64,000 nucleotides of DNA, taken from NCBI RefSeq assembly GCF_015155755.1, contig NZ_VWPI01000131.1:1-64000 (forward strand). The letters run 5' to 3'. The notes below the pieces were generated by a model. It did no database searches. It was not told the DNA's origin and saw nothing but the letters and a program-made list of their open reading frames with translations. A program made the translations under genes and the position numbers. This DNA is from Komagataeibacter sp. FXV3. Lineage in GTDB: Bacteria > Pseudomonadota > Alphaproteobacteria > Acetobacterales > Acetobacteraceae. Positions 17,913 to 26,906 of the stretch are shown here, in pieces (the first letter of the stretch is position 1; each line of letters opens with the position of its first letter).

Positions 17913-18602
17913 ATGTTACGGGCAATTCCTTCATCTCTGGTTTTTTCTTTGGGGGGTGGCCGCAGGGCTGCCTTTTTTGCATTGGACGCTGATCTGCCAT
18001 TCCTGACGGGCCTTGATGCCCGTATTGCCGAAATGATCGCGCCCGCGCTGGCCGACATGGGCTTCGACCTTGTGCGCGTGGCGGTGCTGGGGCGCGAATC
18101 CCCCACGGTGCAGATCATGGCGGACCGTGCGGATGGCACGCTCATCGCCATCGAGGACTGCGAACAGATCAGCCATGCGGTGGGTGCGATACTGGATGTC
18201 GAGGACCCGCTGCCGGGCGCCTGGACGCTGGAGATTTCGTCTGCCGGGATCGACCGTCCCCTGACGCGCGCCAAGGACTGGGACCGTTTCGCGGGCCACC
18301 TTGCCCGCGCCGAGATGAACATGCCCATTGATGGCCGCAAGCGCTTTGCCGGTATCGTGCTGGGTGCGCGTGACGGCCATGGGTTGATGCGGCTGGATGA
18401 CGGGACCGAGGTCGCACTGCCTTTTGCCGAAATGCGCAAGGCGCGGCTGGTCCTGACCGATGAACTGATCGAGGCGAGCGCCCGGATGATGAAGCCGGAT
18501 GCCGCCAGCGACGAAAACGGGCCGGGGGACGAAACTGCCCCGGCCGGAACGCAGAAGGCCCCTGGCAAGCCCGACCGCAAGCCGGCGCGCAAGGCCAACT
18601 GA
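17913..18602 (+). CDS. rimP: Ribosome maturation factor RimP
   Basis: Needed for 30S subunit maturation. The core [86 protein letters not shown] and the C-terminal Sm-like domain are clear. An Ala/Pro/Lys-rich tail extends the protein to 229 residues. The first 23 codons from the ATG at 17913 are odd: T-runs and Gly/Phe-rich residues with no homology and no Shine-Dalgarno. An in-frame TTG at 17982 is where homologues start, so this stretch may be leader rather than coding. It is the first gene of the nus operon. Confidence 0.92.
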   Translation: MLRAIPSSLVFSLGGGRRAAFFALDADLPFLTGLDARIAEMIAPALADMGFDLVRVAVLGRESPTVQIMADRADGTLIAIEDCEQISHAVGAILDVEDPLPGAWTLEISSAGIDRPLTRAKDWDRFAGHLARAEMNMPIDGRKRFAGIVLGARDGHGLMRLDDGTEVALPFAEMRKARLVLTDELIEASARMMKPDAASDENGPGDETAPAGTQKAPGKPDRKPARKAN

Positions 18603-18622
18603 ACGATGTTGTGGAGACACTG

Positions 18623-20158
18623 ATGGATACGTCCGTTGCCCGTCCCGAACTGCTGCTGGTTGCCGATGCCGTAGCGCGGGAAAAGTCGATCGACCGTGAA
18701 GAAGTGCTGGAAGCGATGGAGCAGGCCATCCAGAAGGCCGGCCGCGCGAAATACGGCCATGAAAAGGATATCCGCGCCACCATCGACCGCAAGACGGGCG
18801 ATGTCAGGCTGTCGCGCTGGACCGAAGCGGTCGAGGCAGTGGAAAACGAGGAAACCCAGATCCCGCTGTACATCGCGCGCAAGTTCAAGCCCGAGATCCA
18901 GCTGGGTGAATACCTGATCGACCCGTTGCCGCCCATCGACTTCGGACGCATCGCGGCGCAGACGGCAAAGCAGGTCATTGTCCAGCGCGTGCGCGAATAT
19001 GAACGCCGCCGCCAGTTCAATGACTTCAAGGACCGCGTGGGCGAGATCGTCAACGGTACCGTCAAGCGCACGGAATACGGCAACCTGCTGGTCGAGATCG
19101 GCGATGCCGAGGCCCTGCTGCGCCGTGATGAACTGATCCCGCGCGAAAGCTTCCGCAATTCCGACCGTGTGCGCGCCTACATCTATGATGTGCGTGACGA
19201 GCCGCGCGGCCCGCAGATCTTCCTGTCCCGCACGCATCCGGCCTTCCTGGCCAAGCTGTTCGCGCAGGAAGTGCCCGAGATCTATGATGGCATCATCGAG
19301 ATCAAGGCCGTGGCCCGCGACCCCGGCTCGCGCGCGAAAATGGCTGTCATTTCCCGCGATGCATCGATCGATCCGGTCGGTGCCTGCGTGGGTGTGCGTG
19401 GCCGCCGCGTTCAGGAAGTCGTGAAGGAACTGCAGGGCGAAAAGATCGATATCATTCCGTGGAGCCCGCAGGCCGCGACCTTTGTCGTCAACGCCCTGGC
19501 CCCGGCAGAAGTCAGCAAGGTGGTGATGGATGAGGAAGCGGGCCGGGTCGAGGTCGTTGTTCCCGATGACCAGCTCAGCCTTGCCATCGGGCGGCGTGGG
19601 CAGAATGTCCGCCTTGCCAGCCAGCTGACGCGCTGGGACATCGACATCCTGACCGAAGCTGAGGAATCGGAGCGCCGTCAGGAAGAATTCCGCCGCCGCA
19701 GCAACCTGTTTGTCGAGGCGCTGGACGTTGATGACGTCATTGCGGGCCTGCTGGTGACCGAAGGGTTCCATTCCATCGAGGAACTGGCTTTTGCCGACTC
19801 CGAGGAACTGGCCAACATCGAAGGCTTTGACGAAGACGTGGCCAGTGAACTGGTCCGCCGCGCCGAAGGCTACCTTGCGGGTCAGGAAGAAGAACTGGAT
19901 AACAAGCGCCGGGCGCTGGGTGTTACCGATGACATCGCGGCACTGGGCGTGTTCACCAACCAGATGCTGGTGACGCTGGGTGAAAAAGGCGTGAAGACGC
20001 TTGATGACCTGGCCGATCTGGCCGGTGATGAACTGGTTGAAATCCTCGGCAGCGATGCCATTGATGAGGATGCGGCCAATGAAATCATCATGGCGGCGCG
20101 TGCGCACTGGTTTGATGAAGACGACAAGGCCGGCGAGCAGGAGACGTCCGACGTCTGA
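18623..20158 (+). CDS. nusA: Transcription termination/antitermination factor NusA
   Basis: RNA polymerase-binding factor for pausing, termination and antitermination. Domain order is an N-terminal domain (ADAVAREKSIDREEVLEAMEQAIQKAGRAKYG), S1 (about 130-200, with RRDELIPRESFRNSDRVRAYI), two KH domains (DPVGACVGVRGRRVQEVVKEL; LSLAIGRRGQNVRLASQLT), and two C-terminal acidic helix-hairpin repeats after residue 360. The total is 511 residues. I chose the ATG at 18623, preceded by GTGGAG at 6-bp spacing. A GTG at 18611 would overlap that Shine-Dalgarno. Confidence 0.97.
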   Translation: MDTSVARPELLLVADAVAREKSIDREEVLEAMEQAIQKAGRAKYGHEKDIRATIDRKTGDVRLSRWTEAVEAVENEETQIPLYIARKFKPEIQLGEYLIDPLPPIDFGRIAAQTAKQVIVQRVREYERRRQFNDFKDRVGEIVNGTVKRTEYGNLLVEIGDAEALLRRDELIPRESFRNSDRVRAYIYDVRDEPRGPQIFLSRTHPAFLAKLFAQEVPEIYDGIIEIKAVARDPGSRAKMAVISRDASIDPVGACVGVRGRRVQEVVKELQGEKIDIIPWSPQAATFVVNALAPAEVSKVVMDEEAGRVEVVVPDDQLSLAIGRRGQNVRLASQLTRWDIDILTEAEESERRQEEFRRRSNLFVEALDVDDVIAGLLVTEGFHSIEELAFADSEELANIEGFDEDVASELVRRAEGYLAGQEEELDNKRRALGVTDDIAALGVFTNQMLVTLGEKGVKTLDDLADLAGDELVEILGSDAIDEDAANEIIMAARAHWFDEDDKAGEQETSDV

Positions 20159-20192
20159 GCAGGAATATCTGACCGCGGAAGACGCGGGCGAC

Positions 20193-20825
20193 ATGGAACA
20201 TGAAGAGCGCGGTCCGCTGCGCCGCTGTGCCGTCACCCGCGTCCGGTTGCCGAAGGAGGAAATGATCAGATTTGTCATTTCCCCCGACCGAGTCGTGATC
20301 CCTGATCTTTCCGCACGTCTGCCCGGACGGGGAATTTGGTTGAGCGCGCGTGCGGATGTGTTAGAAACAGCACGCACACGTGGCGCATTCGCTCGCGCGG
20401 CACGGGGAAGGGTTGTTATTCACCCTGACCTGACCCATCTTGTTGAAGACGGGTTGCTGCGGCGCATGATGGATGTCGCGGGACTGGCACGGCGGGCCGG
20501 ACAGATTGTCTGTGGTTTCGCCAAGGTGCGTGAGTGGGTTGTGGGCGGTCGGGCCGGTCTGGTTATCCAGGCAGCCGATGGCAGCCCCGACGAGAGGAAG
20601 AGAGTTTTGTCTGGTGCACGGGACCTTCCGGTTACGGTTGTTCCTACGGCATCGGGTCTGGGTGCGGCATTTGGCCGCGACCATGTTGTTCATGCGGCGA
20701 TGCTGCATGGTGAACTGGCGCGCCGATTCCGGATCGAGAGTGAACGTTTTGCGGGTTTGTCCGGCAGGGCCAGCCCGAATTCGGCGGAGTGTTCCGCCGG
20801 ACGGTGTGAACAGGCGGGTACATGA
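20193..20825 (+). CDS. YlxR/L7Ae fusion RNA-binding protein
   Basis: The 210-residue protein combines an N-terminal YlxR (DUF448) domain, with [23 protein letters not shown] and [11 protein letters not shown], and a C-terminal L7Ae-like RNA-binding domain, with [37 protein letters not shown]. Such proteins always sit between nusA and infB in alphaproteobacteria and bind RNA, with YlxR implicated in rnpB/nucleoid-linked regulation elsewhere. The ATG at 20193 is internal to a longer open frame whose first 64 codons overlap nusA and are not coding. The stop overlaps the infB ATG (ATGA). Confidence 0.9.
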   Translation: MEHEERGPLRRCAVTRVRLPKEEMIRFVISPDRVVIPDLSARLPGRGIWLSARADVLETARTRGAFARAARGRVVIHPDLTHLVEDGLLRRMMDVAGLARRAGQIVCGFAKVREWVVGGRAGLVIQAADGSPDERKRVLSGARDLPVTVVPTASGLGAAFGRDHVVHAAMLHGELARRFRIESERFAGLSGRASPNSAECSAGRCEQAGT

Positions 20826-23527
20826 GCGAAGGCAACGATCAGGATCAGGGTAAGGGACGCTTGTCCCTGCGGCCGGCGGGCCGTAGGGAAGTCGGACGGA
20901 CGGTGGATGCCGGTTCCGTGCGACAGAGCTTCAGCCATGGTCGTTCAAAGGTGGTTCAGGTCGAGGTGCGCAAGAAGCGCGGGGCCGGGGCCGCAGGTAA
21001 CGGATCGGGGCCGGCTGGCGGTCGCGCCGGGGGACGGGGTGGTCGCGCGCTGACGGCAGCCGAGCTGGCAACCCGCCAGCGCGTGCTGGACGAACAGCGC
21101 CGCGCCGCCATCCAGCGCGAAAAGGATGCGCGCGAGCAGGAAAAGATCACGATCCTTTCCGCCGCGGAAGAAGCCCGTCGCCAGGAAGAGGAAAATGCCC
21201 GCCGTGCCGAAGAAGAGGCACGTGCAAAGGCAGATGCGGCAGCTGAGGCCGAGGCCCGTAAACAGGAAGCCCGCAGTGCCGCGGCACAGGGCAAGCCCGA
21301 ACCGGTCGAGTCCACCGAGCCGGAAGGCCCGGTTGTCTCTTCCGTGCCAATTCCCGGCGAGGTCACGCTGGCGCCGCCGATGCAGCGCCTGCGTCCGCTG
21401 GCCGAACGGGCGATCATGCCGGCACAGCCGCTGCGCCCGGCGCGTCCGGCAGGTGCTGGCAACGCTGCAGGTGGCGCCGGACGTACCGCCGCTGGTGCGG
21501 GGGAAACGCTGCGCCTGCGCAGCGGTCGTGCGGATGGGGGCGAGGAAGAACGTCGTCCCAGCCGCCGTCCCGGCAACGCCGCACCCGGCCGCCGCCCCTC
21601 GGGCGGTGCGAAGAAGAACAATGACAGCCGTCGCGCCGGCCGCATTGACGTGCAGGCCGCGATCGAAGGGGATGACGACAAGACCCGTTCGCTCGCATCC
21701 GTTCGCCGCCAGCGTGAGCGTGAACGCCGCCAGGCCGAACTGGAACGCCTGCGTTCCGATCAGGTCCGTGTGGTGCGTGACGTGGTCCTGCCTGAAACCA
21801 TCACGGTGCAGGAACTCGCCAACCGTATGGCCGCCCGTCAGGGTGAGGTCATCAAGGCGCTGATGAAAATGGGCGTCATGGCGACGGTTACACAGTCGCT
21901 TGATGCCGATACCGCTGAACTGGTGGTACAGGAATTCGGCCACCGCGTGCGCCGCGTATCCGACAGCGATGTTGAAATCGGCATCGAAGGAATCGAGGAC
22001 AAGGCCGAGGATCTCAAGCCGCGTCCGCCGGTGGTGACCGTCATGGGGCATGTCGATCACGGCAAGACCTCGCTACTTGACGCCCTGCGCACCACCGATG
22101 TCGCCAATGGCGAAGCTGGTGGCATCACGCAGCATATCGGTGCGTATCAGGTTACACTGGCGTCGGGTGCGAAGATCACCTTCATCGATACGCCGGGCCA
22201 TGAAGCCTTTACGGCCATGCGTGCCCGTGGCGCATCGGTGACCGATGTGGTGGTGCTGGTGGTTGCGGCGGATGACGGTGTGATGCCGCAGACGATCGAA
22301 GCCATCAAGCATGCCAAGGCGGCCGATGCCCCGATCATCGTGGCGATCAACAAGTGCGACAAGCCGGGTGCGAACCCCGACCGGGTGCGTCAGGAACTGC
22401 TGAACCACGAAATCGTGGTGGAAAGCATGGGTGGCGACACGCAGGATGTCGAGGTCTCGGCGCTCAAGCGCACCGGGCTGGACAAGCTTGAGGAAGCAAT
22501 CCTGCTGCAGGCCGAAATCCTTGACCTGAAGGCCAATCCGGATCGCGTTGCCGAAGGTTCGGTGATCGAAAGCCGCCTTGACCGTGGTCGTGGCCCGGTT
22601 GCGACCGTGCTGGTCCAGAAGGGCACGCTGCGCCGCACCGATATCGTGGTGGCCGGTGCTGAATGGGGCCGCGTCCGCGCCATGATCGATGACCGTAATC
22701 GCCAGTTGGGTGAAGCCGGTCCGTCCATGCCGGTTGAAATCCTGGGTATTACCGGGGTGCCGGGTGCGGGTGAACCGTTCGTTGTGGTGGAAAACGAGAA
22801 CCGCGCACGCGAAATCTCGGAATTCCGTCAGCGTGTGATCAAGGAACGCATGGCAGCAGGCCAGACCGCCGCACGTGGCACACTGGACCAGATGCTGGCC
22901 CGTATCCAGGCCGGTGCGCAGAAGGAAGTCGCCGTCCTGATCAAGGCAGATGTGCAGGGTTCGGCGGAAGCGCTGGAAGCCACGGTGCAGAAGCTGGAGC
23001 ATGAGGAAGTCAAGATCCGCGTGCTGAATGCGACTGTCGGCCAGATCACCGAAAGTGATGTGCAGCTGGCCAAGGCGTCCGGTGCCGTCATCATCGCCTT
23101 CAATGTCCGCGCCACGGCGCAGGCGCGTGAACTGGCGCAGCGTGAAGGTGTGGATATCCGCTACTACTCCATCATCTATCAGGTTGCTGATGATGTGGAG
23201 CAGCTGGTCCGTGGCAAGATCGCGCCCAAGCATCGCGAGAAGTTCCTGGGTTACGCCGAAATCCGCAAGGTTTTCGAAATTACCAAGGTGGGCAAGGTCG
23301 CTGGCTGTTACGTGACCGAAGGCGTGGTCAAGCGTGGCTGTGGCGTGCGTCTGCTGCGTGACAACGTCGTGATCCATGAAGGCGAGCTGAGCCAGCTCAA
23401 GCGCTTCAAGGATGACGTCAAGGAAGTGGCGCGCGGTTACGAGTGCGGCCTGTCCTTTGCCGGATATAATGACCTGCGCGAGGGTGACGTGGTCGAATGT
23501 TATGAAATGGAACTCGTCCCGGCATGA
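20822..23527 (+). CDS. infB: Translation initiation factor IF-2
   Basis: GTPase that delivers fMet-tRNA to the 30S subunit. The 901-residue protein has a long, charged Arg/Ala/Glu-rich N-terminal extension (about 1-300, including a coiled-coil-prone stretch rich in [19 protein letters not shown]-like sequence). An IF2_N segment follows (about 320-370: [24 protein letters not shown]), then the G domain with G1 [10 protein letters not shown]3 DTPGH and G4 NKCDKPGA, and domains II-IV. It overlaps ylxR by 4 bases at its start and rbfA by 4 at its end, so the block is tightly coupled. Confidence 0.98.
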   Translation: MSEGNDQDQGKGRLSLRPAGRREVGRTVDAGSVRQSFSHGRSKVVQVEVRKKRGAGAAGNGSGPAGGRAGGRGGRALTAAELATRQRVLDEQRRAAIQREKDAREQEKITILSAAEEARRQEEENARRAEEEARAKADAAAEAEARKQEARSAAAQGKPEPVESTEPEGPVVSSVPIPGEVTLAPPMQRLRPLAERAIMPAQPLRPARPAGAGNAAGGAGRTAAGAGETLRLRSGRADGGEEERRPSRRPGNAAPGRRPSGGAKKNNDSRRAGRIDVQAAIEGDDDKTRSLASVRRQRERERRQAELERLRSDQVRVVRDVVLPETITVQELANRMAARQGEVIKALMKMGVMATVTQSLDADTAELVVQEFGHRVRRVSDSDVEIGIEGIEDKAEDLKPRPPVVTVMGHVDHGKTSLLDALRTTDVANGEAGGITQHIGAYQVTLASGAKITFIDTPGHEAFTAMRARGASVTDVVVLVVAADDGVMPQTIEAIKHAKAADAPIIVAINKCDKPGANPDRVRQELLNHEIVVESMGGDTQDVEVSALKRTGLDKLEEAILLQAEILDLKANPDRVAEGSVIESRLDRGRGPVATVLVQKGTLRRTDIVVAGAEWGRVRAMIDDRNRQLGEAGPSMPVEILGITGVPGAGEPFVVVENENRAREISEFRQRVIKERMAAGQTAARGTLDQMLARIQAGAQKEVAVLIKADVQGSAEALEATVQKLEHEEVKIRVLNATVGQITESDVQLAKASGAVIIAFNVRATAQARELAQREGVDIRYYSIIYQVADDVEQLVRGKIAPKHREKFLGYAEIRKVFEITKVGKVAGCYVTEGVVKRGCGVRLLRDNVVIHEGELSQLKRFKDDVKEVARGYECGLSFAGYNDLREGDVVECYEMELVPA

Positions 23528-23964
23528 GCCGTAATTCATCCAGAAAAGGGATGAGCGAGAGCGGGCCGGCAGGGAAACTTGCCGGCCATTCCGCATCAGG
23601 CCCCTCGCAGCGCCAGTTGCGCGTGGCGGAAGAAGTCCGTCGCGTGTTGGCGGAAATCTTTGCCCGCACCGAATTCCGTGACCCGGATCTGGCGGATGTG
23701 CGCATTACGGTTACCGAGGTGCGTATCTCGCCCGACCTCAAGCATGCCACTGTATTCGTGGCACGACTGGGGCGTAGCGATGTGGCGGAACTGCTGCCCG
23801 CGCTCAAGCGCGTGACGCCTTTCCTGCGCACGCGCCTGTCACATGCGCTCCGGCTACGGGGTGTGCCCGACCTGCATTTCCAGCCTGATACGGCGCTGGA
23901 TTATGCGATGGAAGTCGATAACATGCTGCGTCAGCCAGAAGTCAGGCGCGATCTGGAGGACTGA
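23524..23964 (+). CDS. rbfA: 30S ribosome-binding factor RbfA
   Basis: Cold-shock 30S maturation factor. The 146 residues contain the KH-like RbfA fold: [56 protein letters not shown] and a C-terminal [28 protein letters not shown]. The start overlaps the infB stop as ATGA. In many relatives truB follows directly. Here a palindromic repeat, a bidirectional terminator and an inverted MCE gene separate them. Confidence 0.95.
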   Translation: MSRNSSRKGMSESGPAGKLAGHSASGPSQRQLRVAEEVRRVLAEIFARTEFRDPDLADVRITVTEVRISPDLKHATVFVARLGRSDVAELLPALKRVTPFLRTRLSHALRLRGVPDLHFQPDTALDYAMEVDNMLRQPEVRRDLED

Positions 23965-24006
23965 ATCCTCCCGGGCCTGTAACTGAAACGACTTTCCATT
24001 GAACAC

Positions 24007-24084
24007 AAGTTGTTGGTGAAGTTTTTTGTAAAAAGCGTCAAGGAACGCTGCCTTTTTGAAAAAAGACGGCACCCGGAGACTTTT
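24007..24084. repeat. Dispersed nested-palindrome element, degenerate copy (copy 4 of 6)
   Basis: This copy keeps the order of the element (AAGTTGTTGGTGAAG, then GCTGCC and GACGGC blocks, then CCCGGAGACTTTTGG) but has mismatches in both hairpins and in the outer arms. It sits between the convergent rbfA and MCE genes, just before a bidirectional terminator. Confidence 0.55.
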
Positions 24085-24095
24085 GGTATTCCAAT

Positions 24096-24136
24096 AAAAA
24101 AGGCCGGTCTGGCGTTATGCCATGACCGGCCTTTTT
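24096..24136. terminator. Bidirectional intrinsic terminator between rbfA and the MCE gene
   Basis: GGCCGGTC (24102-24109) pairs with GACCGGCC (24124-24131), with an inner GGC/GCC pairing. A6 lies on the left and T5 on the right. It serves both convergent genes. Confidence 0.88.
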
Positions 24137-24159
24137 ATGGTCCCGATATGGGGAAGGGA

Positions 24160-25131
24160 TCAGTTACGTCGCCCCATCAGCAGCAGCTGCGGGTTGCGTT
24201 CCACATCAGTGGCAAATCCACGCAGGGCGGAAGCAGCAGCGGCAAGATCACGCAGCGACGAATCGATATTGGCACGATCGGCCGAACTGGGTGCGGTAAT
24301 GTCATGCAGGCCAGTCAGCGCGCCCTTGGCCTCGGTCACGGTTTCATTGGAATTGACCAGCAGGGTATGCAGTTCGTTGCCACGCGCATCCAGTTGCGCC
24401 GTGCCGGTATCAGCCAGATTGTTGATGGATGCCAGCGTCGTATCCATATGGTGGTCCAAGTCACGGATCGCATCGGTCGCGGTATCCACCGTCACGCGCG
24501 TATGGTCGGACGTGGCGCGCACGCTGTCCACCAGCGGGGGCAGGTCCTTGTCCAGCTTGTCCGCCAGCGTACGGATGCTGACCAGCATGGCGTCGGCATT
24601 GTTGGCGATATTCTTCAGCGGCAGCGCCGTCAGCGCATCGGTCAGCTTCTGCATTTCCGATTCACGCGCCGGGATTTCCGGCAGCGGGCTGATACCGGGG
24701 TGCAGATGCGCGGGCACGCTGGGGTCGAAGGTCAGGTCGATTTCTTCCTGACCCGTGACAAAGCTCTGCATATGCAGTTCGGCGCGCAGTCCGTTTTCCA
24801 CCAGTTTCGGCAGTTCGCGGCTGTCCAGCACCTTGCCATGGCTGCCCGCCATGTGCGCGCCATTGGCCTGCAGTTCCAGGGTAACGGGAATATAGGCCTG
24901 ATGCGTCTGGGGATCGAACTGGACGGCAATATGGTCCACGTGACCGACCTGCACCCCATCGAAGGTGACGGGCGCGCCTACGCCCAGTCCGTTGATGGGG
25001 CTGTCGAACACCACCACGGCCCGACTGGTGGGGGAAAAGGGATGAAACTGTCCAAACAGCGCTATGGCCGTCACACCAAGCAGGGCTCCACCCAACACAA
25101 ATGCACCGACCGTGGTCTGCCGTTCAGCCAT
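24160..25131 (-). CDS. MlaD/MCE-domain lipid transport protein
   Basis: The 323-residue protein has a single N-terminal membrane anchor (about 8-28) and one MCE domain (about 38-115: AVVVFDSPINGLGVGAPVTFDGVQVGHVDHIAVQFD). A long helical C-terminal region with a low-complexity pattern of Asp/Leu/Ala heptads follows (about 165-310). MCE proteins form periplasmic rings or tubes moving phospholipids between membranes. The usual MlaE/MlaF partner genes are not next to it, so it is an orphan or uses unlinked partners. It is placed in inverse orientation between rbfA and truB and diverges from truB. Confidence 0.85.
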   Translation of the reverse strand: MAERQTTVGAFVLGGALLGVTAIALFGQFHPFSPTSRAVVVFDSPINGLGVGAPVTFDGVQVGHVDHIAVQFDPQTHQAYIPVTLELQANGAHMAGSHGKVLDSRELPKLVENGLRAELHMQSFVTGQEEIDLTFDPSVPAHLHPGISPLPEIPARESEMQKLTDALTALPLKNIANNADAMLVSIRTLADKLDKDLPPLVDSVRATSDHTRVTVDTATDAIRDLDHHMDTTLASINNLADTGTAQLDARGNELHTLLVNSNETVTEAKGALTGLHDITAPSSADRANIDSSLRDLAAAASALRGFATDVERNPQLLLMGRRN

Positions 25132-25384
25132 GGTGTTCAGGTCTCCCTAGACGCAGAATAAAAAACGATTGCGGACACATCTGGCCATGTGTCCGTTTGC
25201 TGCAAGATGACACTACATCCACGACTGGCAAAGCGGGCTGCGGGGATGGCAGGCATGTGCCCGCTTCGCCTTTTACCATGTATGGCGCAGCCGGCCAGCC
25301 CCAGTGACGGAATGGGGCATTGCCGTGCATGCGTGCCTCGTCTAAACGCACGGCATTCCCCCCTCATTGATCAAGGTGCCTGCA

Positions 25385-26305
25385 ATGGGACGCAAACGTG
25401 GACGCCCGCTGGATGGCTGGCTGATAGTGGACAAGCCATTGGGAATGACCTCGACCCAGGTCGTGGGCCGCGTGCGTTACCTGTTTGACGCGGCCAAGGC
25501 GGGACATGGCGGCACGCTGGATCCGCTGGCGACGGGGCTGCTGCCCGTGGCCTTTGGCAGGGCGACGAAGACCGTGCCTTATATAATGGACGGCACCAAG
25601 CGATACCATTTCACCCTGCGTATCGGGGAAGCGCGCGACAGTGATGATGCGGAAGGCAGCGTGACCGCCGTATCCGACGTGCGGCCCGACAATGCCGCGT
25701 TTGAAGCCGCCCTTGCCGCCTTCCGTGGCGACATCATGCAGGTACCGCCGGTCTTCTCGGCACTGAAGGTCGGGGGAAAGCGGTCCTATGATATGGCGCG
25801 CGCGGGCAATGCGTCCGAACTGGCCCCCCGTCCCGCGCGGATCGACCGCTTTGAACTGATTGCGCGCCCCGATGCCGATACGGCGGTGTTCGAGGTGGAA
25901 TCGGGCAAGGGCGTGTACATGCGCGCGTTGGCCCGTGATATCGCCCTGGCCTGCGGCACGGTGGGGCATGTTGCGGCGCTGCGGCGGCTGAACGTCGGGC
26001 CTTTTGATGAAACCCATGCGATTCCACTGGACAAAATTGTCGCAAGCGCCGACAACGCGCCTGCTCCACCGGATCTGCTTCTTCCGGTCGCGACCGCGCT
26101 GGCCGACATCCCGGCGCTGGCCCTGACCCGTGAGGAAGCGGATGCCCTGTCATTTGGCCAGGCGATTGACCTGAACCAGCTGGCGGACCGGATGCCGGAA
26201 CACACCGACCCGCGCAGCGGTGTCGTGCGTGCGATGGACGGGGCGCGTGTGGTCGGGCTGTGCCGTCCCGAAGGGGGCCTGCTGCGATCGGTACGCATGC
26301 TGTGA
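25385..26305 (+). CDS. truB: tRNA pseudouridine(55) synthase TruB
   Basis: Makes pseudouridine 55 in the T-loop of tRNAs. The 306-residue protein shows GWLIVDKPLGMTSTQVVGRVRYLF, the catalytic Asp in GHGGTLDPLATGLLP, YHFTLRIGEARDSDDAEG and VPPVFSALKVGGKRSYDMAR, plus the ESGKGVYMRALARDIA region. The ATG at 25385 has AAGGTG 6 bp upstream. A TTG at 25367 is in frame but lies before that Shine-Dalgarno. It is followed after 24 bp by rpsO, as in many proteobacteria. Confidence 0.96.
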   Translation: MGRKRGRPLDGWLIVDKPLGMTSTQVVGRVRYLFDAAKAGHGGTLDPLATGLLPVAFGRATKTVPYIMDGTKRYHFTLRIGEARDSDDAEGSVTAVSDVRPDNAAFEAALAAFRGDIMQVPPVFSALKVGGKRSYDMARAGNASELAPRPARIDRFELIARPDADTAVFEVESGKGVYMRALARDIALACGTVGHVAALRRLNVGPFDETHAIPLDKIVASADNAPAPPDLLLPVATALADIPALALTREEADALSFGQAIDLNQLADRMPEHTDPRSGVVRAMDGARVVGLCRPEGGLLRSVRML

Positions 26306-26329
26306 ACTGAATGATCAATGGAGATGACG

Positions 26330-26599
26330 ATGTCGATTACTGCTGAACGCCGCACGGCGCTTATTGGCGAATACCGCAATGCCGCGACGGACACGGGCTC
26401 GCCGGAAGTACAGGTTGCCCTGCTGACCGAGCGGATCGTGAACCTGACTGATCACCTGAAGACCCACGCGAAGGATTTCCATTCGCGTCGTGGCCTGCTG
26501 ATGCTGGTCGGCCGCCGCCGCCGCCTGCTGGACTATGTCAAGCGCAAGGACCAGGCCCGTTACGAAACGCTGATCAAGCGTCTTGGCCTGCGTCGCTGA
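26330..26599 (+). CDS. rpsO: 30S ribosomal protein S15
   Basis: An 89-residue primary 16S rRNA-binding protein. [88 protein letters not shown] covers the whole family. The ATG at 26330 has GGAG 7 bp before it; an upstream in-frame ATG at 26318 overlaps the Shine-Dalgarno. It is placed truB-rpsO-pnp, the classic arrangement. Confidence 0.98.
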   Translation: MSITAERRTALIGEYRNAATDTGSPEVQVALLTERIVNLTDHLKTHAKDFHSRRGLLMLVGRRRRLLDYVKRKDQARYETLIKRLGLRR

Positions 26600-26607
26600 T
26601 TTGCGAC

Positions 26608-26642
26608 ATGGCGGGAACGCGGTCATAATGCGTTCCTGCCAT
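26608..26642 (+). terminator. Hairpin between rpsO and pnp (terminator or processing site)
   Basis: A 13-bp stem, ATGGCGGGAACGC (26608-26620) with GCGTTCCTGCCAT (26630-26642), has one G-T wobble and a 9-nt loop. No U-tract follows, so it is more likely an RNase III/RNase E processing or stabilising hairpin than a strong terminator. The rpsO-pnp junction of other bacteria carries such structures. Confidence 0.6.
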
Positions 26643-26906
26643 ACGGCCCGCACGGACACGGCGCATGCACCCGCATGCCCGTGTCCGGTCGGGCCGGCTA
26701 TCTTCCGGCATCCGTGATCAGACGGGTGCCATCAACACGCTGCCGACGCCACGGCGGAGATATCCGGACCGGATCGCAGCGTTTCAGGCCACATGGTGTT
26801 CTGGCGGTATGTGTCGTCATCGCTCCATGCCGTCCGAGGCGCTGCCATCAACGTTCCAATGTCCGGCCCGCCTGCATTGCGGCAGTCAACGGACAGGGTT
26901 GTCTGG
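26643..26906 (+). other. pnp leader region without a gene
   Basis: About 260 bp between the rpsO hairpin and the pnp start. The open frame upstream of pnp from 26793 has no homology to PNPase. The stretch probably contains a pnp promoter and the 5' leader. In enterobacteria the pnp leader is the target of autogenous control after RNase III cleavage, but whether that applies here is not shown. Confidence 0.4.

Noticed and set aside
17870-20377. 835-codon minus-strand open frame opposite rimP-nusA
   Set aside because: The opposite strand encodes clearly recognisable RimP and NusA; the long frame is a codon-bias shadow.
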